From positions 33,914,001 to 33,978,000 of the forward strand of contig OU612068.1 in NCBI GenBank assembly GCA_914767715.1: a DNA stretch of 64,000 nucleotides. Direction: 5' to 3'. The stretch is from Membranipora membranacea (Eukaryota > Bryozoa > Gymnolaemata > Cheilostomatida > Membraniporidae). The notes beneath the pieces are model-generated. The model searched no databases, was not told the DNA's origin, and saw only the letters and a program-made list of their open reading frames with translations. This document shows positions 1 through 15,200 of this stretch, piece by piece (within the stretch, counting starts at the first letter, position 1; the number at the start of each line of letters is the position of its first letter). Both the position numbers and the translations under genes were made by a program.

Positions 1-11
1 GCTGAACTCAC

Positions 12-265
12 CTCGATTTGGCGTCATTAATGATTGCCTTGCGCATCTTGTACCACTTCTGTATATTTCTGGCTGCATGTGTTCTCCTCAACTCTGCGCA
101 TCTCTGATGTATCTCCACCTCTCTCCACTGTTCCTCAGCTATAAGATGCTGCCGCTCAGCCTCCTCTTCATGCTGCCGCCGCTTCACTTCCTCTTCATGC
201 TGCTGCAGCTTCAACTCCTCCAGCTCTAACTCCAGCTGCTTCTTCTTCTCTAACTGTTCCTCTTC
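12..265 (-). CDS. MYO9: MYO9 exon 22: charged helix and further IQ motif
   Basis: Starts [20 protein letters not shown], continues [20 protein letters not shown], and ends with an IQ-like [20 protein letters not shown]. Donor GAG^GTGAGT is at the window edge, so the gene continues to the left. Confidence 0.88.
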
Positions 266-3200
266 CTAAACAAACACACCAACTCATCAATACATGCAGT
301 GATAGTGGCTGTCATCGAGCAGTCTGAAAGGTTTTTTGAATTGGCTATTTGCCCTCAGATTCTAGTCCAATACTCACAAGTTTTCTCTTTTGTTCAGCTG
401 CCAGCCTCTCCTCTTCTTCCTGACATCTCCGCAGCTCATCTAATCGCTTCCGTTCTAACCTTTCTAGTTTTAACCTTTCTAGTTCTAAGCGTTCTTTTTC
501 TAACTGTTCTTCTTTCAACCTTTCCTGTTCTAATTGTTCTTTCTCTAAGCGCTCTTTTTCCAATCTCTCTTCTTCTAATCTTGCTTGTCTTTCTTTATCT
601 ATTCTTTCTTGCTCTACTCTGAGCCGCTCTTTCTCGAGTCGTCTCTGCTCAGCTTCATGTTGGAGTCTCTCCTGGTCAGCTCGATAAGCATCTAACTTTG
701 GTTTGGTTGATCTTCGGCTGAGTACTCCTCTGTACACTCGCTGTTTCATAAATTAATTATTATAAATATCAGCAATCAGTGACAATAGACATGCTTTCAT
801 CAAACACTGTAGACAATATTTATTATTATTAATACATCCATGGTAACGTCTGAGCTCATTGATAACATATTCACTTCACAAGACATTTACAAGCAACACT
901 TTTCTGGTCACCAACTTTTTGATACCTGGGGATTTTCTGACCATTATAATATAGTTACCTGAATAGCTAGAGCAGCATCTTTCATGTCCATATAGTGTCG
1001 CCTGGCAAGCACGGATCTCACCCAGCTTTGCAGCCTCAGTACTTGTCTCATGAGAGTGTGATGTAATGCATCGTCTAGTAACATCTTCACTGTTTCCCTC
1101 AAGAATACCTGATATTAGAATGGAATATAAATGAGTATATTTGGAGTTATCTCATCATCCTTACGTGTCAACGCGCAACATATGAGAACATTCTGTTGTG
1201 ATGGAAGCGGTGTTAATTTGAGAATTGCACGAGCCATGTATCAACTATTGGTGAACTAACTGGCTATTATGGAACAGCTCTTCCAGGCTACCCAAAAGCA
1301 ATCAATCAGTATCTTTTAATGAGATCTGAATGAGTGAAATTCAAAAGCCATTGCACCTGAAAAGCTTATATCTGGGCAGCCGAAAGCAACAATCTTCTTG
1401 TATACAATACATTACGTGTACAATGAGAGTAATGCTGCGTTTACATTAGGCCGTCTTTTGGCCCAGTCTTGAGTCTGACCGACAAATTACTAAGACGGAG
1501 GCTGAGACTGTGTAGTGTGAATAACAAAAACGGTTGACTGACCTTGTCTGACCGGCTTTTAAGACGATGTCTAGCAATTCGAGCAGTGCTCGTTTTGCAG
1601 TCTCAAGACTGCCCGTCTTAACACAAATTCCTAATTTAGCGATCACAATACTGCCATTTGTTCTATCACTCACATTTATTTTCTGTTTACATTACTCTGA
1701 GACTGACATTGGCTAAGCCGGTGCTATGTAAACACATGCCAGTCTCAGACTCTGGCTCAGACTTGGGGTTAAAGACTGCTCAGTCTTGAGTTGGTGGCCA
1801 GCTGACGGAGACGGCCTAATGTAAACGCAGCTTTACACATATGAACTACTATAGTTCTGTTACTTATGTAGCATCATCAAATAATAATGTGATGTGAGAT
1901 AAGCAAGAATCACTGACAGAGGTGTAAATAGTCCGTAACCATTCCATATTATCTCCACCTACACATGAAGAAGCGTTAAATAGTATTTAGCGTTGAGCTG
2001 ATGAGATGAGAGTGGCCCTAACCAACACATGAGCCGTCCGTCCGCTAACTCAAATAATGGTCTATTATTATTATAGCTCATGATGGATCTAAGAGTTAAG
2101 AAGGGACAAAGAGAGCGTTGTTTAATTTAAGTTATAAGAAAAGATTGGAAGACTTTACCTGTGTTCTTCCTACTTGATAATTCTAGAAAACATGACATCA
2201 GTTGAATGAAAGCTCGCTGAGATGGCTTCAATATCTACCATTAATTCCAAAAAATATTCTAATGTCAATAAAGGTGCATTCAACTCTTCGATTATATCTC
2301 AATTTCATATAAAACAAGTGAGGTTAGATGTAAGCATTCACCAATATGTACGTAAGTACCCACCTTTGATCTGCCCACTTGTACCCCTTTACACGAGTTA
2401 TTACTGTCCATCGATGTGAGAAAATTATCAACATCCTCCCGGGTGCTCAATTTACCCTTTGGTAATAGTGAGGCATAATTCTGCACAAATTCCTAAAATA
2501 AATTTATACACATAATCAGAAAACTTGTACATACGCAAGGAAAAATACTAAAATACACCAAGCATAGCTGAAGAGAACTATTTCATCGCATGTTTTGATG
2601 AAGATGGTTGAAATACTGGAAGCCAGTTGCCCTACAGGAGAAAAAGATTCCCTTTTCACACATGATTGAAATAGTGAAATTTAATGCCAGGTAACATTTA
2701 CTCTGTACAAGCTCCCACCTTACTCTGTACAAGCTCCCACCTTACTCTGTACAAGCTCCCACCTTACTCTGTACAAGCTCCCACCTTCACTATCTAACAT
2801 TTACTCTGTACAAGCTCCCACATTCACTATCTAACATTTACTCTGTACAAGCTCCCACCTTCACTATCTAACATTTGTCGCTAGTTAACATTGAGTCACC
2901 CCAAACTAACTTAAATGAACTCTAGTACTCTAGTACTCTAGTACTCTAGTACTCTAGTACTCTAGTACTCTAGTACTCTAGTACTCTAGTACTCTAGTAC
3001 TCTAGCTTAAAAGCAGGTAACCTTGAAAAAACTCTGTAAAACTTAAAACATGTTTATTACCTCAAATAAGACTCTATAGTTATAGCCAGACTGTCTAAGT
3101 CGGACTGTGGCTAACATTCCAGTGTACTGTAACTGCCTGAGAACGAGCTTATCATCAAACTGGCAAGGTTCCTTCTGCATGTTAGATTTGATACAGCGCA

Positions 3201-6200
3201 CAAAGTATGGGTGAGAGCGGTCCAGTGTCTCCAGTAATGATTGTAGAGATTTCTACAACCACAAATACCATATTGTTACAATGCGGGTTCTTGATGTTGC
3301 AGCATATTGAAATTACGAAAATTACGAACACATGTTTTGATTTTCTCAACTAGAGCGGAGTCAATTTGTTACGTCTCAGTGGTGTTTTCATGTATCTTGA
3401 AAACAAGGACCGGTAAGGCTACCTGAAACTGAAGGCTGACACTTGGAGTTTTAGTTTTAGATGTTTCTGTTCTGTTCTTTACTTCTTGGTATGTTCTGAA
3501 TTGCTTGAAATCCTGCAGAAATAAAACAAAATAAATTTGTTCAATTTCACTTATCGTCTGGTGAATGCTCACTGCATATTCCTACTTGCAGAGACAGTAG
3601 AGAATTATCTATGGTCTCTGGTAGTTACACAAACATAAATATCTAACTATAATAAATAAATCAGAGACAAAATCATGTAATCAATTCATAGAGATAGCAA
3701 ATCGCAGCTATCAAACATGCATCCAACAAATTTAAATAAAATATTAATTAATATAGGTTAATTTATTATTGTCTATTCCATTGCAGGAAAAGCAAATTTA
3801 CCGGCAAAGCACTAGGTGCACTCTAAAAACAAAGTAACAGTGGGTCGTAAAGCACTAGGTGCACTCTAAAAACAAAGTAACAGTGGGTCATAAAGAAGTA
3901 AGGGGAGGGATTCAGAAGATATTATGGGGACAAAACCTCATTGCAAATACAAAAATCAGGAGTATTATTTATGACCATATGATGGTTACAGTAGATTCGA
4001 TATTGTTTTATTCACTGTATAATGATCCTAGTAAAGATGGAGGTGGCCTGTAGCAAGTACCTGCTCAACTGTATTGTCAAAAACATATAATTACTCATTT
4101 TATATGGTATTAAATATATGTATTCATATATTTGTAATTTTGCTCATCGTCTAATCTATAATGATTTGGTTGTCATTGTGCAGTTTCTCTGATTGACATG
4201 CTAACCTTATACTTTTTAGCGCGACTTCTTGCACTGTGTCGCCGTTTGGCTTTCTTAGCAGTCCTGTAGATACAGCTACCATCTGGTTCTTCTGCCTGAT
4301 CACCTGATTCTGTCTCAGAATGATCGGACCAAGGCAAGCCTCTACGGAACACAAGAGTGATTTTCATCCCTGGTTCAGAACTGGACAAATTCATCCATGT
4401 GAAAATACAGCTCAGCGTAAGATGGATGAGTACCTCATAACTTATCCAAATATAGTGTGTTTACATTTCAAGTGTAATACGTGGCTGTATGGCTCAATTC
4501 TAGGAGTTCAACAGTCAAAAGCAGCACAATTATTTAATCCACAAAGGTGCAAAAAGTTAGCTACTTCTAGTTTTATGGAATTGTCAGCTCATATTATGGA
4601 GTGGACAATCCCTCATAGTTTAATCCTGCTTCCTCATATCCCCAGGAAGATTCCGGTTTCCCTTCATTAATGACACATTTTCTAACTCACAGATATTCCC
4701 GAGTGCTGTGTTTCTGGGTGATTGATGACTTTCGACGCATATTTCCTATTTTATTCCCTGCATAATCAAATAGAGTCATCACATTATAAATAAATAATGT
4801 AATCAGTATTAATACTCACAATGATGAACAAAAGCTTTCTGCATTAAACCATATTATGTTGCAAAATCTAGCACAATCAGATAGTTCAGTTGTCAAGACA
4901 TAGTAACATGTTCGTCTGCAGCAGCAAGTTATCATGTGCTTTACATTGTGATATGAATTAGTCTCTGTTTTAATGGCTGCAATCTAGGCTCGGAGCACAT
5001 TGTGCAGGTTTTAGGTAAGATAAAATGGTGTGCAGGTGCTCAGGGTAGTCGAGGTCAACCTGTTAAAGTTTGAAAAAAAAGTCCAATAAAAGAGTCCAAG
5101 ACTGACTCCTAGGCTCAATTTATGCAGGTAAGATTCAGCCAATGAATGAGAAATAAGACGTGGGGTTGAAAAGTGTGGCCAGAAGTTGGAAGATGTTTTA
5201 GAATAGTTGAACAATCAAAGCCAAGAGGTAAATGAAACTGTATTAGAAAGCATTTATGGGTAAAAAAAAATTCAAAAACACCATGCAGCACTGCATCCTG
5301 ATAATCAAAAATTAAAATTTCCAACACAGCAAACCAATAACAACACGATATGTTGATTTCAATTTCATGCAGAAAAAAGGTCAAAGGCCTCAAATATAAC
5401 AACATAAGATAGATGGTTGGGTCTTATTTGGCTTATTTTAATGATGCAGTCCTGCACGGATTACGGAATATCTTAGGAATAGCTCTAATGAAGCTAGCGC
5501 TATCACCCCTTACATTTTGCTATGAGATGATTGGCACAGTCATGGTTGTTGTGTGCACAGTCACGATTGTGCACAACATGGTGACCTATTCACAAAATAT
5601 CAAAAAACTAGTTTCAGGCTAAAACATCCACTAATTAACGACATGTTACGACAGGAACCAGCCACACAACGGAGTCATATCAGATAGCAAGAGTGGTGAG
5701 CAGGATCGCATAGTTAGGTCACCGGGAGTCGTTAACGTTATCTTCACTTTCATCCTCACGTTAGTTTCAGTTTTTTGTTAAAATATAAACAGCAAAGGAT
5801 CTGCGGTATATGAGCATAGTATAACCCTGGACTGAGAGCTTTAGACTCAGCGCTTTAGACTCAGAGCAGATTTAGATGAAATATTGAGACGTGATCACTC
5901 ACCTCCCCTGTTATGATAAGCCTTCCCAGCCTGCATGAATGCGTTAACACATTTCATACACAAGCGTACATATTGCCAACGTAACATTGCCACAGGGTCG
6001 CATCCTATAAATTGATGAGGTAATTCACAACATTTAAGAGCAATGCTCATGTTCAAGGTTATTAGAAATCCTCCACTTGCTAAAACGAAATGACTGTGAA
6101 ATGCGTCACTTATAAAATTCCTGTGTTCCCATCAAAATTGTTTCCACCCAGAGTAAGCCACTTGAATGACTAGTGGGCCTTTACCTCACCATTTCATCTA

Positions 6201-9200
6201 GGGCAATCTCTATGATCAAATTTTGTTTTGCCCAATTCTTAGTTTAGGGAGCTGAACACAAATTTTCACATGCGTCAAGGCGGCAGCAGCAGCACACGCA
6301 ATAACAACAATAATACAACACAAACTTTGGTAAAATCAACAGACATAAATCCATTCTTGAAAATCAAACAGGATGGGAATGAAACCAGGAAATTAAAAGT
6401 GACACACTTCACATGCATTCGGTTAAGGAGAATAGGTGCTTATTGAAGGAGTATACATCTACGTGCAAACCATGGAGCAAAATAAGCAATCATAGCATGG
6501 CAAGGCTAGAGAGGCCTAATATCAGTCTATCCAGCCTTGTCCCTGATATTTACTATTGCTCCATGGTCAATTGAAAATGAGTAGTTTGAACTGAAATATG
6601 GGTCTGAGGTGAAATCTAAAATCTAACGCTCTATTTATATTATAATGTACAACTAGATTAAATCAAACTTAAGAACGTTCTATCTATGGCTGAGAATATT
6701 CCAAAATTTTAACATACAGGTTTGATCAAGAACAACTAATTAATAACTAGTGAGAAATTTTTTACACAGTGTTTGGGGCAATGTGGACATCAGTGGACAA
6801 AGTTGATTATTCCGTGATGTAATTGTTTATGATAAACATTTGACACTCGCATTGTTTGGGACCATGCTTGTTATTGATGGGTGTCAAGTTTCTCTCACTC
6901 TCTCACAAATATAAAGGCAAGGAACCTGTTGAAGGCATAAAGCACAGCTTCCCATCAAGGTCCCTAGCATGATGTTATATATACAAAGTGGAGTATCAGT
7001 GTATGTGTTAGACCGTTGCAGCAATAGCACCCGAAATCAGTGATGTCATTCCACTCATATGATTGGCTAGCTATAGTTAGATGTTTAATGGATAGGAAGG
7101 GTGCCTAGCTGTCCGGAGTGGCTGACCTAGCTTAGACAAAGCTTTCCTATTGGCTTACCTACTACTATGAGAACTAAACAACAGATATTACGACATAAAC
7201 TCACATCATGATAACTTTACACAGAGCATTAAGATGAAGGGGGTACTTACCGACTAGCTCCCTCACAAATCCAGTGTTGCTGTTCTTGAGAACGGAGACT
7301 AGGTCAGCGTGTATCAGATCACTATTCTTCTCTCTAAAATCCTGAGAAAAAAGAGAAACAATATTAAGACTTGAGTTAATCTACAGAGGTTGATCATAAT
7401 AATCTCTTAAGCAAAAATATCCATGTAGAATGAGCTAAACCAAGCAAATCACACTTTTCAAATAAGGAATGTTTGCGAGTTTTTTAGTTTTCCAATCTAC
7501 CCTCCTAGAGTTGTCCACTCTCCATTTAGGTACTTGTTCAACACACAATGCATAGGAAAATAACTTCAAGCCAGCTTTATCAAGGGGACCATCTACGGTG
7601 TGTGAAAAATTGTTCCAGATTCAGCAACGGCACCAAGCTTATTGATCTCAGTTTTAGTGTCAGAATCAAAAAACAGATGTCAACAAAACTTGCATAAATT
7701 GATATGAATAACTTTTGAATAATATAACTACTTTTGTTGAGCATGAGCCTGATCGAACCCACATTGTTAACGAAAAATTAAAGCACAGTTACAGTGCCTC
7801 AGCAGCAGCTCACCCTGATATGGTACTTGACTTGACCAGCGTAATGTCTGATTGTGAATGTACTTTCTCTTCTCATAGGCATCACATAGTACTCGGAGTT
7901 CTTGTGATTCTGGTGGAACTTCTCTAATAAAGTCTCATTTGTAGCACCCGGAAAGCTGGTAAATAAACATAACGTGATAAATAAGTGGTAGCCTGACAAA
8001 TTTTGGGTAGGGAGGAAAGACAAATAATCACAGAGGGGAGAAGACAAGGCACAATCCACTGTATATGAAATACATATGTTGTTAAATACAATCGATCAGA
8101 AAATCTTTCAGGGTAACTTTTGGGCAGCTTTCCACTGCCACGACTGTCTTAGTATTCACTAATGAAAGTTTAGATTATCGAATAGACATGTACATGGCTG
8201 TCTATGTACTTATATATTATATTTCACTAGAGAACTTACTTTCCTTCCTCATCCAGTAGGAAGAAGAGACCACTGGGACGTTTAGCGAATAAGTCCAGAC
8301 ACCTCCTGTTATCTGTGAAGGATATATTCTGCCAGTCTATCTTCTCTCTTTTATACTCATCCTAAAACAATCACCATCTCACAATAAATGAAACACTCAC
8401 AAACATTCTAGGTAGACAAGAGTTGTCCGGGAACCTCAAAAAATTGAGATATGTGACTGATATGGAAATATCATGCTGGAAACGTGATAGTGTCCATTAC
8501 AAACTATCATAGCTGCAAAATTATTCACTTCTGACAAGCTGAGAACCATACTAATATTTTACTATCATGACCCACGGAAATGCAGACATAACACTATGCA
8601 CACATAATACCACTCACACATAACGCAAAATATGCATACCACAACAAACGCATATGCCAAAGCCATAAACATATTTATACTTTAAGAATTTATATGTTTA
8701 TGGACAAAGCAGACATAATACCACTCACGCATACCACTACACACAAATATCACAACGCAGACATAGTACCACTCACACATTCCTCAACACATGCATAACA
8801 CAAACATACCACGATATATACATTATACAATGGCCACATATCCCAAGACATATTCTTCCACTACGAACACAAACCTGCTCGAATTTGAAGATATGCTGAT
8901 TGAAGTAATACTGTAGATGTTCGTTGGCGTAGTTTATACAAAACTGCTCAAAACTGTTCTTGTTGAAATCTTCAAACCCAAAAATATCCAGCACTCCTAT
9001 TGAGTTACTCTACAATTAAAAATAGACCATCACCTTCAAGGTTCAGCTCACTGATTTTGATGCATTTGTGATATTTTATTCCGTCAACTAATAATAAATG
9101 CTTCACCATCAACAACACACAATTACGGAGTCCTAGATATAACTTCTATCACCAGTATAAATCAGGGTAATCTTATGAACAATTTGTTATATCATTAACA

Positions 9201-12200
9201 TATCATATTTATTATTTAGTATACTGTATGTGGACAGAGTTAGAGTACAATATACATCCATTGTTGATTGAGACTATATCACATACCTTGGTATCCTTAT
9301 GATCTTGCTTCTGATATAGAGCATGATTGATCTGCCACACCATCCAGTCAAATATAGCACCATATAAACACTTAGCCATAGCATTGCGAGCAGATATGGC
9401 CTGAGAAATCAACAAATGGATAATCAGTCACCAATATTAGAATAAGGTCTACCTATCGTATGAAGCAACGTTAATTCTATCTGCAGTTTATGATACAAAT
9501 GAGAAGGACATAGTTAAATTTAATACATCACATAATGTACGATGTTGTTATTTCTTCCACTTACATCAGCCAGTTTGTATCTAACAACCATCGTCTCTCC
9601 CCCAGCTACAGTTCGCTTCGATGTCAAGGCTTCCAAAAATGCTTCTTCTTTGACCTAATATATAAGTAACGTGATGATAGCATATAACATATTGGGTATA
9701 ACCATAGACTTAATGATGATAATAAATATATTAAGTCTATGGTATAACCAATTTTTTATCAGTAAAAAAAGTTATTCAACCAAGGATAACCCTCCTAGAC
9801 AATTTGGAGTTGCCTAATCATAAATTTTAACATCAATAAATGAACGGAAAGCTTCAATGGCCAATGAGAACTTAGATCATATTGCAGTATGACAGAATAT
9901 ATACTCACATCCAAGAGCTTACAGATTTTAGACACAAGTTCTATATTCTTAACTTGTACAGCATCATCATGGTGATATGTGTGCTTCTGAAACAAAGAGA
10001 AGATAATTTCTTTTTCATATTATTATTGTTTATTACAGTTTTGAGAATGAAGAGAAACGATAGCTAGATAAATCTCACACAGAAATATTACACTATCAGA
10101 TGTATCTCTAGAAAGCAAGATTCTTGAGTGTCTAAAGCGTCCGGACGCCTGACCCAAAGCCCCTAGACTTGTACGCCAACTTTCATGAACCTGTTCCCAG
10201 AAGCCTCAACCAATACCCCACTATCACTGGATTAGAACAAATATCAACATTGCGGTGAATGGAGATTCAATATCATGTTGCCTGTGTGACAGATGTGGTG
10301 CTGTGTTCTGTAGACCTGAGAAGCCCCCCCCCCTCGGATATGAAGCACCTGTGATTTACTGCAGTATTTAAAGGGAGACATTTCACCAAGAAAGAGAGAA
10401 TTTATATATTTTCCATTACAGCTTTGCTACAGATCATCCATTTTTATTGCAATTTGTGATTTGCCACACACTACATTGGGTCACACAAGACATTTTTACT
10501 GAATGATAAAATTGAACCAGCGCAGAACGAAAACTTAAGATAAGCAACAAAAGCATAGATCTGGGAAATATCCAAGTGCAGTAAGATTTGAGGCGTTGTC
10601 TTCTGCAATAGTTAGATGGAAACAAGAGTGCGTCTTTTAGAAAATATCAAATGCCAAGTTTTTGTGGGCCATACAAGGGATTATCATCCAGGGACAGTGG
10701 ATAATGGGCGCAGTGGACTATGGGCACAGAGGTCTATGGACACAGTGAACTATGGGCACAGAGGGTTACGGGCGCAGTGGACTATGGGCGCATTGGACAC
10801 AGCCTTAGATGATATGATGAGCTTATTGAGACAAGGTAGCATGACGACATTTTTCCAGGCATAGCTCTACTTTAACAGAATCAACATCTCAAATACAGTC
10901 TTATTAAAGAAAGCGAGGGGAATTCACTTCTAACATTGATCATAATAAATATAAAATCTTCAATAATCAAGGTGCACAATAGCAGCAGCATGTCTATTAC
11001 CTCGGCTATCTCACACTGGGAATCATAGTCACAAATATTAGTAAGGTAACATTTAATAATCAAGTGAAGATAAGAATATGTGTATGATTAACATTCCATA
11101 TTAAGGCTTGCTACTTCTGTCACTCATGCAATCCATCGCCAAGTGTGCCAAGTCTGTACTGTGTCTGTACAATGCCTTTTTTTCTACATCTACACTACTG
11201 TCTGAAGTTTTACAGGTCTGAATGCTAATGACCGACAAAACAATAATTACTCCTACTAGGAATATAAACAATCTATCACTGGCTCACATGCACTATCAAA
11301 TTAAAGAACGCTGTATCTTGCTTCTATGATTGCCGTGATCAGGCTCATACTTCCGTATTGCATCCTGTCGACCATTCATGGTTACAATAATATTTAAGGG
11401 CTTAGTACACTAGAAAAAACCTTTAGGACATTAATCAAAGTTGATTCTCAGTTGGATGTTTTCCTCACCTTGACAAATTCAACATTCCCGAGCAGTAGGA
11501 TGGCTGATATCACAGCAAAGATTCTCTTCTGTAAATCCTGCTTGAAGCCAACCATCTCCATCGAACATTTGAGACGTTCAAACTCCTGCACCTCATCTAC
11601 TCGCTGATTGCCATAAACTTCACTCTGTCGATATACAGAACCCCAATGGTTAAAATAATTGAATACTAATCACCAAACTAGAATTCAGATTCACTGGTCT
11701 GGCTACTTGTTGAATTTACTGCACTAGACCGATGATAGCATAACAATAAAGGAAGACAATTCCCAAAGATTTGGGTAAGGATGATCGTAGTTAGCTATCA
11801 GATGACTAAATAAAGTGAGCAAATAGCATTCCCTTCATGACAGATGGGTATATGACATCACACAATTTTTTGATCATCTGTCAGGGGATATTTGTCCAGT
11901 CATAGAGGTTTATCTTTGCTTTCATTCAGGGGTTTGAGTCATAAATTTTATACACTGAGGGATTATTTTATCAAGGCACCCGTATATTACACCTTTTCAG
12001 ACTCTGACTAATATAAGTAACTTGACAGAGTATTGGCTCACACATGTGTATTGTGACCATCATGTTAGTTTATTGTTTAGTAAAATACAATAGGGGGGGG
12101 GGGGGGGGGGGGTGTCTGACCTGGTTGAGATATAGGTAGTCCTCTGTCTTCATAAGAAATAATTCTCTAGCTAATTCTTCTGACGCACCACTCAGCAGAT

Positions 12201-15200
12201 AGTAGAATACATGATAGTTTCTACAACACAACGAACCCCATTAGTTACATAAACAGGTATATTTACATAAGGAGTCAAAGAGGAATTTCAGACCCATGTA
12301 AGACTCCCAGGCTGATTTTTCCATGTTCAACTGCTGCTCCAGCCCTAGCCGAAGCCAGAAGCAAAAGTCAGATCTTTTAATCCAAGTATGCATAGAAAGG
12401 CCTAGACAGTCCTAAAGCAGTTTGGTCATAATTTACTGATATAATCAGAAGCTGGCCACTTGAGGAAATTAGATACCCCTAACAGGGAAGTAGGTATCCT
12501 AACAAAAACACCACCTTATAATTACTCATCCCTTGATATAAATGTATCAGTAACTTACACCCTTAATTTAGTTAGGGACGTTAAGCATAAACTGGCCAAT
12601 TACATAACAATGCTCAGTGAAGTTGCTAACTCCATCACTTCATTGGCTCAGATGGCGAGCGACAAAACAACACAATAACAGATGCTCAGAAGAAACGATA
12701 AAAAGCTGCTGACAAACATTATATTATTCATATAGTGGTTAGAAGATACACCTGCTTACACTTGTCTATGTAGCTGCATATCTACTGTAACTGTTTAATG
12801 ACAGCTTGCCATTTATTTGATGATGAGAGCAGAGATCTGCGGCGACCACTTTGTGCTTATTTTAACATGACTTGCATATGCTCTATAATAAGGCAGTGTG
12901 CTTGATATGTCACATATCGCATAAAACAGGCTCCGGTCTACATATACCTCGTATACATCAATCATTGATACATCAACTAAGAACTTTTGGGGTGTTTACT
13001 CTCAGTTTTGATGGGATCAAAGGCAATTAATAACCCATAATCTCGCCACAATTCACACCAAATGAGCATTGTTATAAATAGTCAAAAACAAATGCATGAC
13101 CTTAGAGATTTCATGTATATACCATAGTTCATATACTGATGGTCAGTGTACTGTGGGTATGACATACATGTATGTGGGAGGACAGGGAGCAGACATGGAT
13201 GATCATTGTGACTCTTCATTATATAGAGTAGCAGATATACAGTGATATGAGACAGACAGTGGTGCAAACTGCTCATTGTCTTGTTTCAGAGGTGCTAAGC
13301 ACTGGTCATATGATGTTCTAAGAGTATAGAAGTGGTATTTTATCACTTTGACAAACCTTTCGTTGTTAGCTTGAGAGACGATCCTCGACTTCTCCAGAAG
13401 ATACTTCTCCACACTAGCACTGTGTACAAAAAAACACAAACCATGAGCGAGCTGATGGGGGGGGGGGGGGGGGGGGGGGCTGTGAAAAGATGCTGAGGAG
13501 TTTTCTGCTGTTGAATGGGACCAATATCACAGCAATAAGCAGCCTTCAATCAACAACTAGCCGAATAGTCAAACATTATGCTGTTTGTGCTGTGATGACA
13601 GGATTGTTATTTAGAAGGTATATGAGATGAGGGATAGCAGACACAAGATGACACCCATGAATAGCTATTATACATGTATTGTAAGGATCTATTTACCCAT
13701 GAACTGCTCCATTCTTGCGGAAATCAACTTGAATGAACTTCCCGAATCTGCTGGAGTTGTCGTTGTGAACTGTCTTCGCATTGCCAAATGCCTAGAAAGG
13801 AAAGAAACAACATAGATTACTGTTCCAAGTGAAACCATAGAGTTATTATATACTCCCACTACCTTGGAGTAGTAAAGTATTCACAGAAGAAAATATTTGT
13901 CTTTGCACACGCTTGAAAGTTGAAACACAACAACCTATGGCTAGCTAGCATTTGCCCAACCTCATTTTATTTTATAGGGTCAGAAATACTCCAATTGTGC
14001 AAACAACAAAAAAAACCATTAGGTTATCTAAGAAGCTCTAAAAGTCTGAAAAATGTGACAAAATGTGGTCCTCTATTCTGCGTAACTTCACTGGGCTAAA
14101 ACTAACTGAACCACAGAAAGAAAGTGACAAGAGAATGAAGCGATATCTGCACATTGACCGCATTGGCAGAAAAATGACACAACCTCCCTCATCATGGTAC
14201 CACAGTGTGTACTGTGATATATATATATAAACTCTGCAAGTGAAGACCAATAAGGGAATTGTCTGCCCCAAATCACAGCCTGCTTACTGGGATGAAGGTT
14301 CAGGATGGATACTAGTGATGAAGTTGAATGTATGGGTAGACCTTGCAACATCTAGCAATCAATAGACCCTATGATACTGAAGTATAATTGAGATGGGTTG
14401 TAGTATTGTACTGTAATCAGAGGCTTGAGATAGCAGTATCTGCTCTATGGAATTTTGACATCAGAGCTGCCCGCTTGATGTATCAATTATCGATGGATAG
14501 CTGCAGCTATGCACCCGCGCCTGCCTGATTCAAGATAAGACCAGTACACAATAGTCAAAGCTTTGCCATGATATAACCTACCACTGTTATAACTGTTGAT
14601 GTTAGACAGCGATAAACGATACTGAAAAGGCCTAGTACGGGCGCACGAGATGATGCTTAGGGAACCTTTAACTTTAACTTTTCCATCATCTCCATACACC
14701 CAGCTCATCATAATGCAGTGTTTTAGTATAATTAGCCTTCAAAGGTACTATAACTGGTACTTTGCATAAAGGAGAGCTGCAGGGTCACTGGCCGTCAAAA
14801 CATGATAAGCAGGCAGGCGTGTCTTTAGTGAGAGATGAAACTATTTACAGCATTGTCTAATATCAGATCAGAAGATTATACATGAGATAGGAGAGAAGGG
14901 GAGACGACGTACAAACACCAATCTTCAATGAAATTCGCTGCAATTTGCAAATTGTGTAAAACAACTTACTGGTGACTGTAAAATAAGCACTGCAGAACAC
15001 AACATTGCTTTACTACATGTTTATAAAAACAATAATCTAGTAAACCAAGAAAGGCCAATCAATTCACAATTTCATGATTGTGGGTCCCCATGTTACTACA
15101 ATGGGCTGCATGACTCTAAACTCATATATAAACATTGACAGCAAGCTGCTAGATCACGGAATATTTAATGAGGCAGCCAATTTAGAAACATCGCCCATTG

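Noticed and set aside
299-622. Leucine/phenylalanine-rich open frame on the plus strand
   Set aside because: Shadow of the charged helix exon of MYO9 on the other strand.
5011-5622. Open frames in MYO9 intron 15
   Set aside because: AT-rich chance frames without motifs; they do not connect to neighbouring exons.
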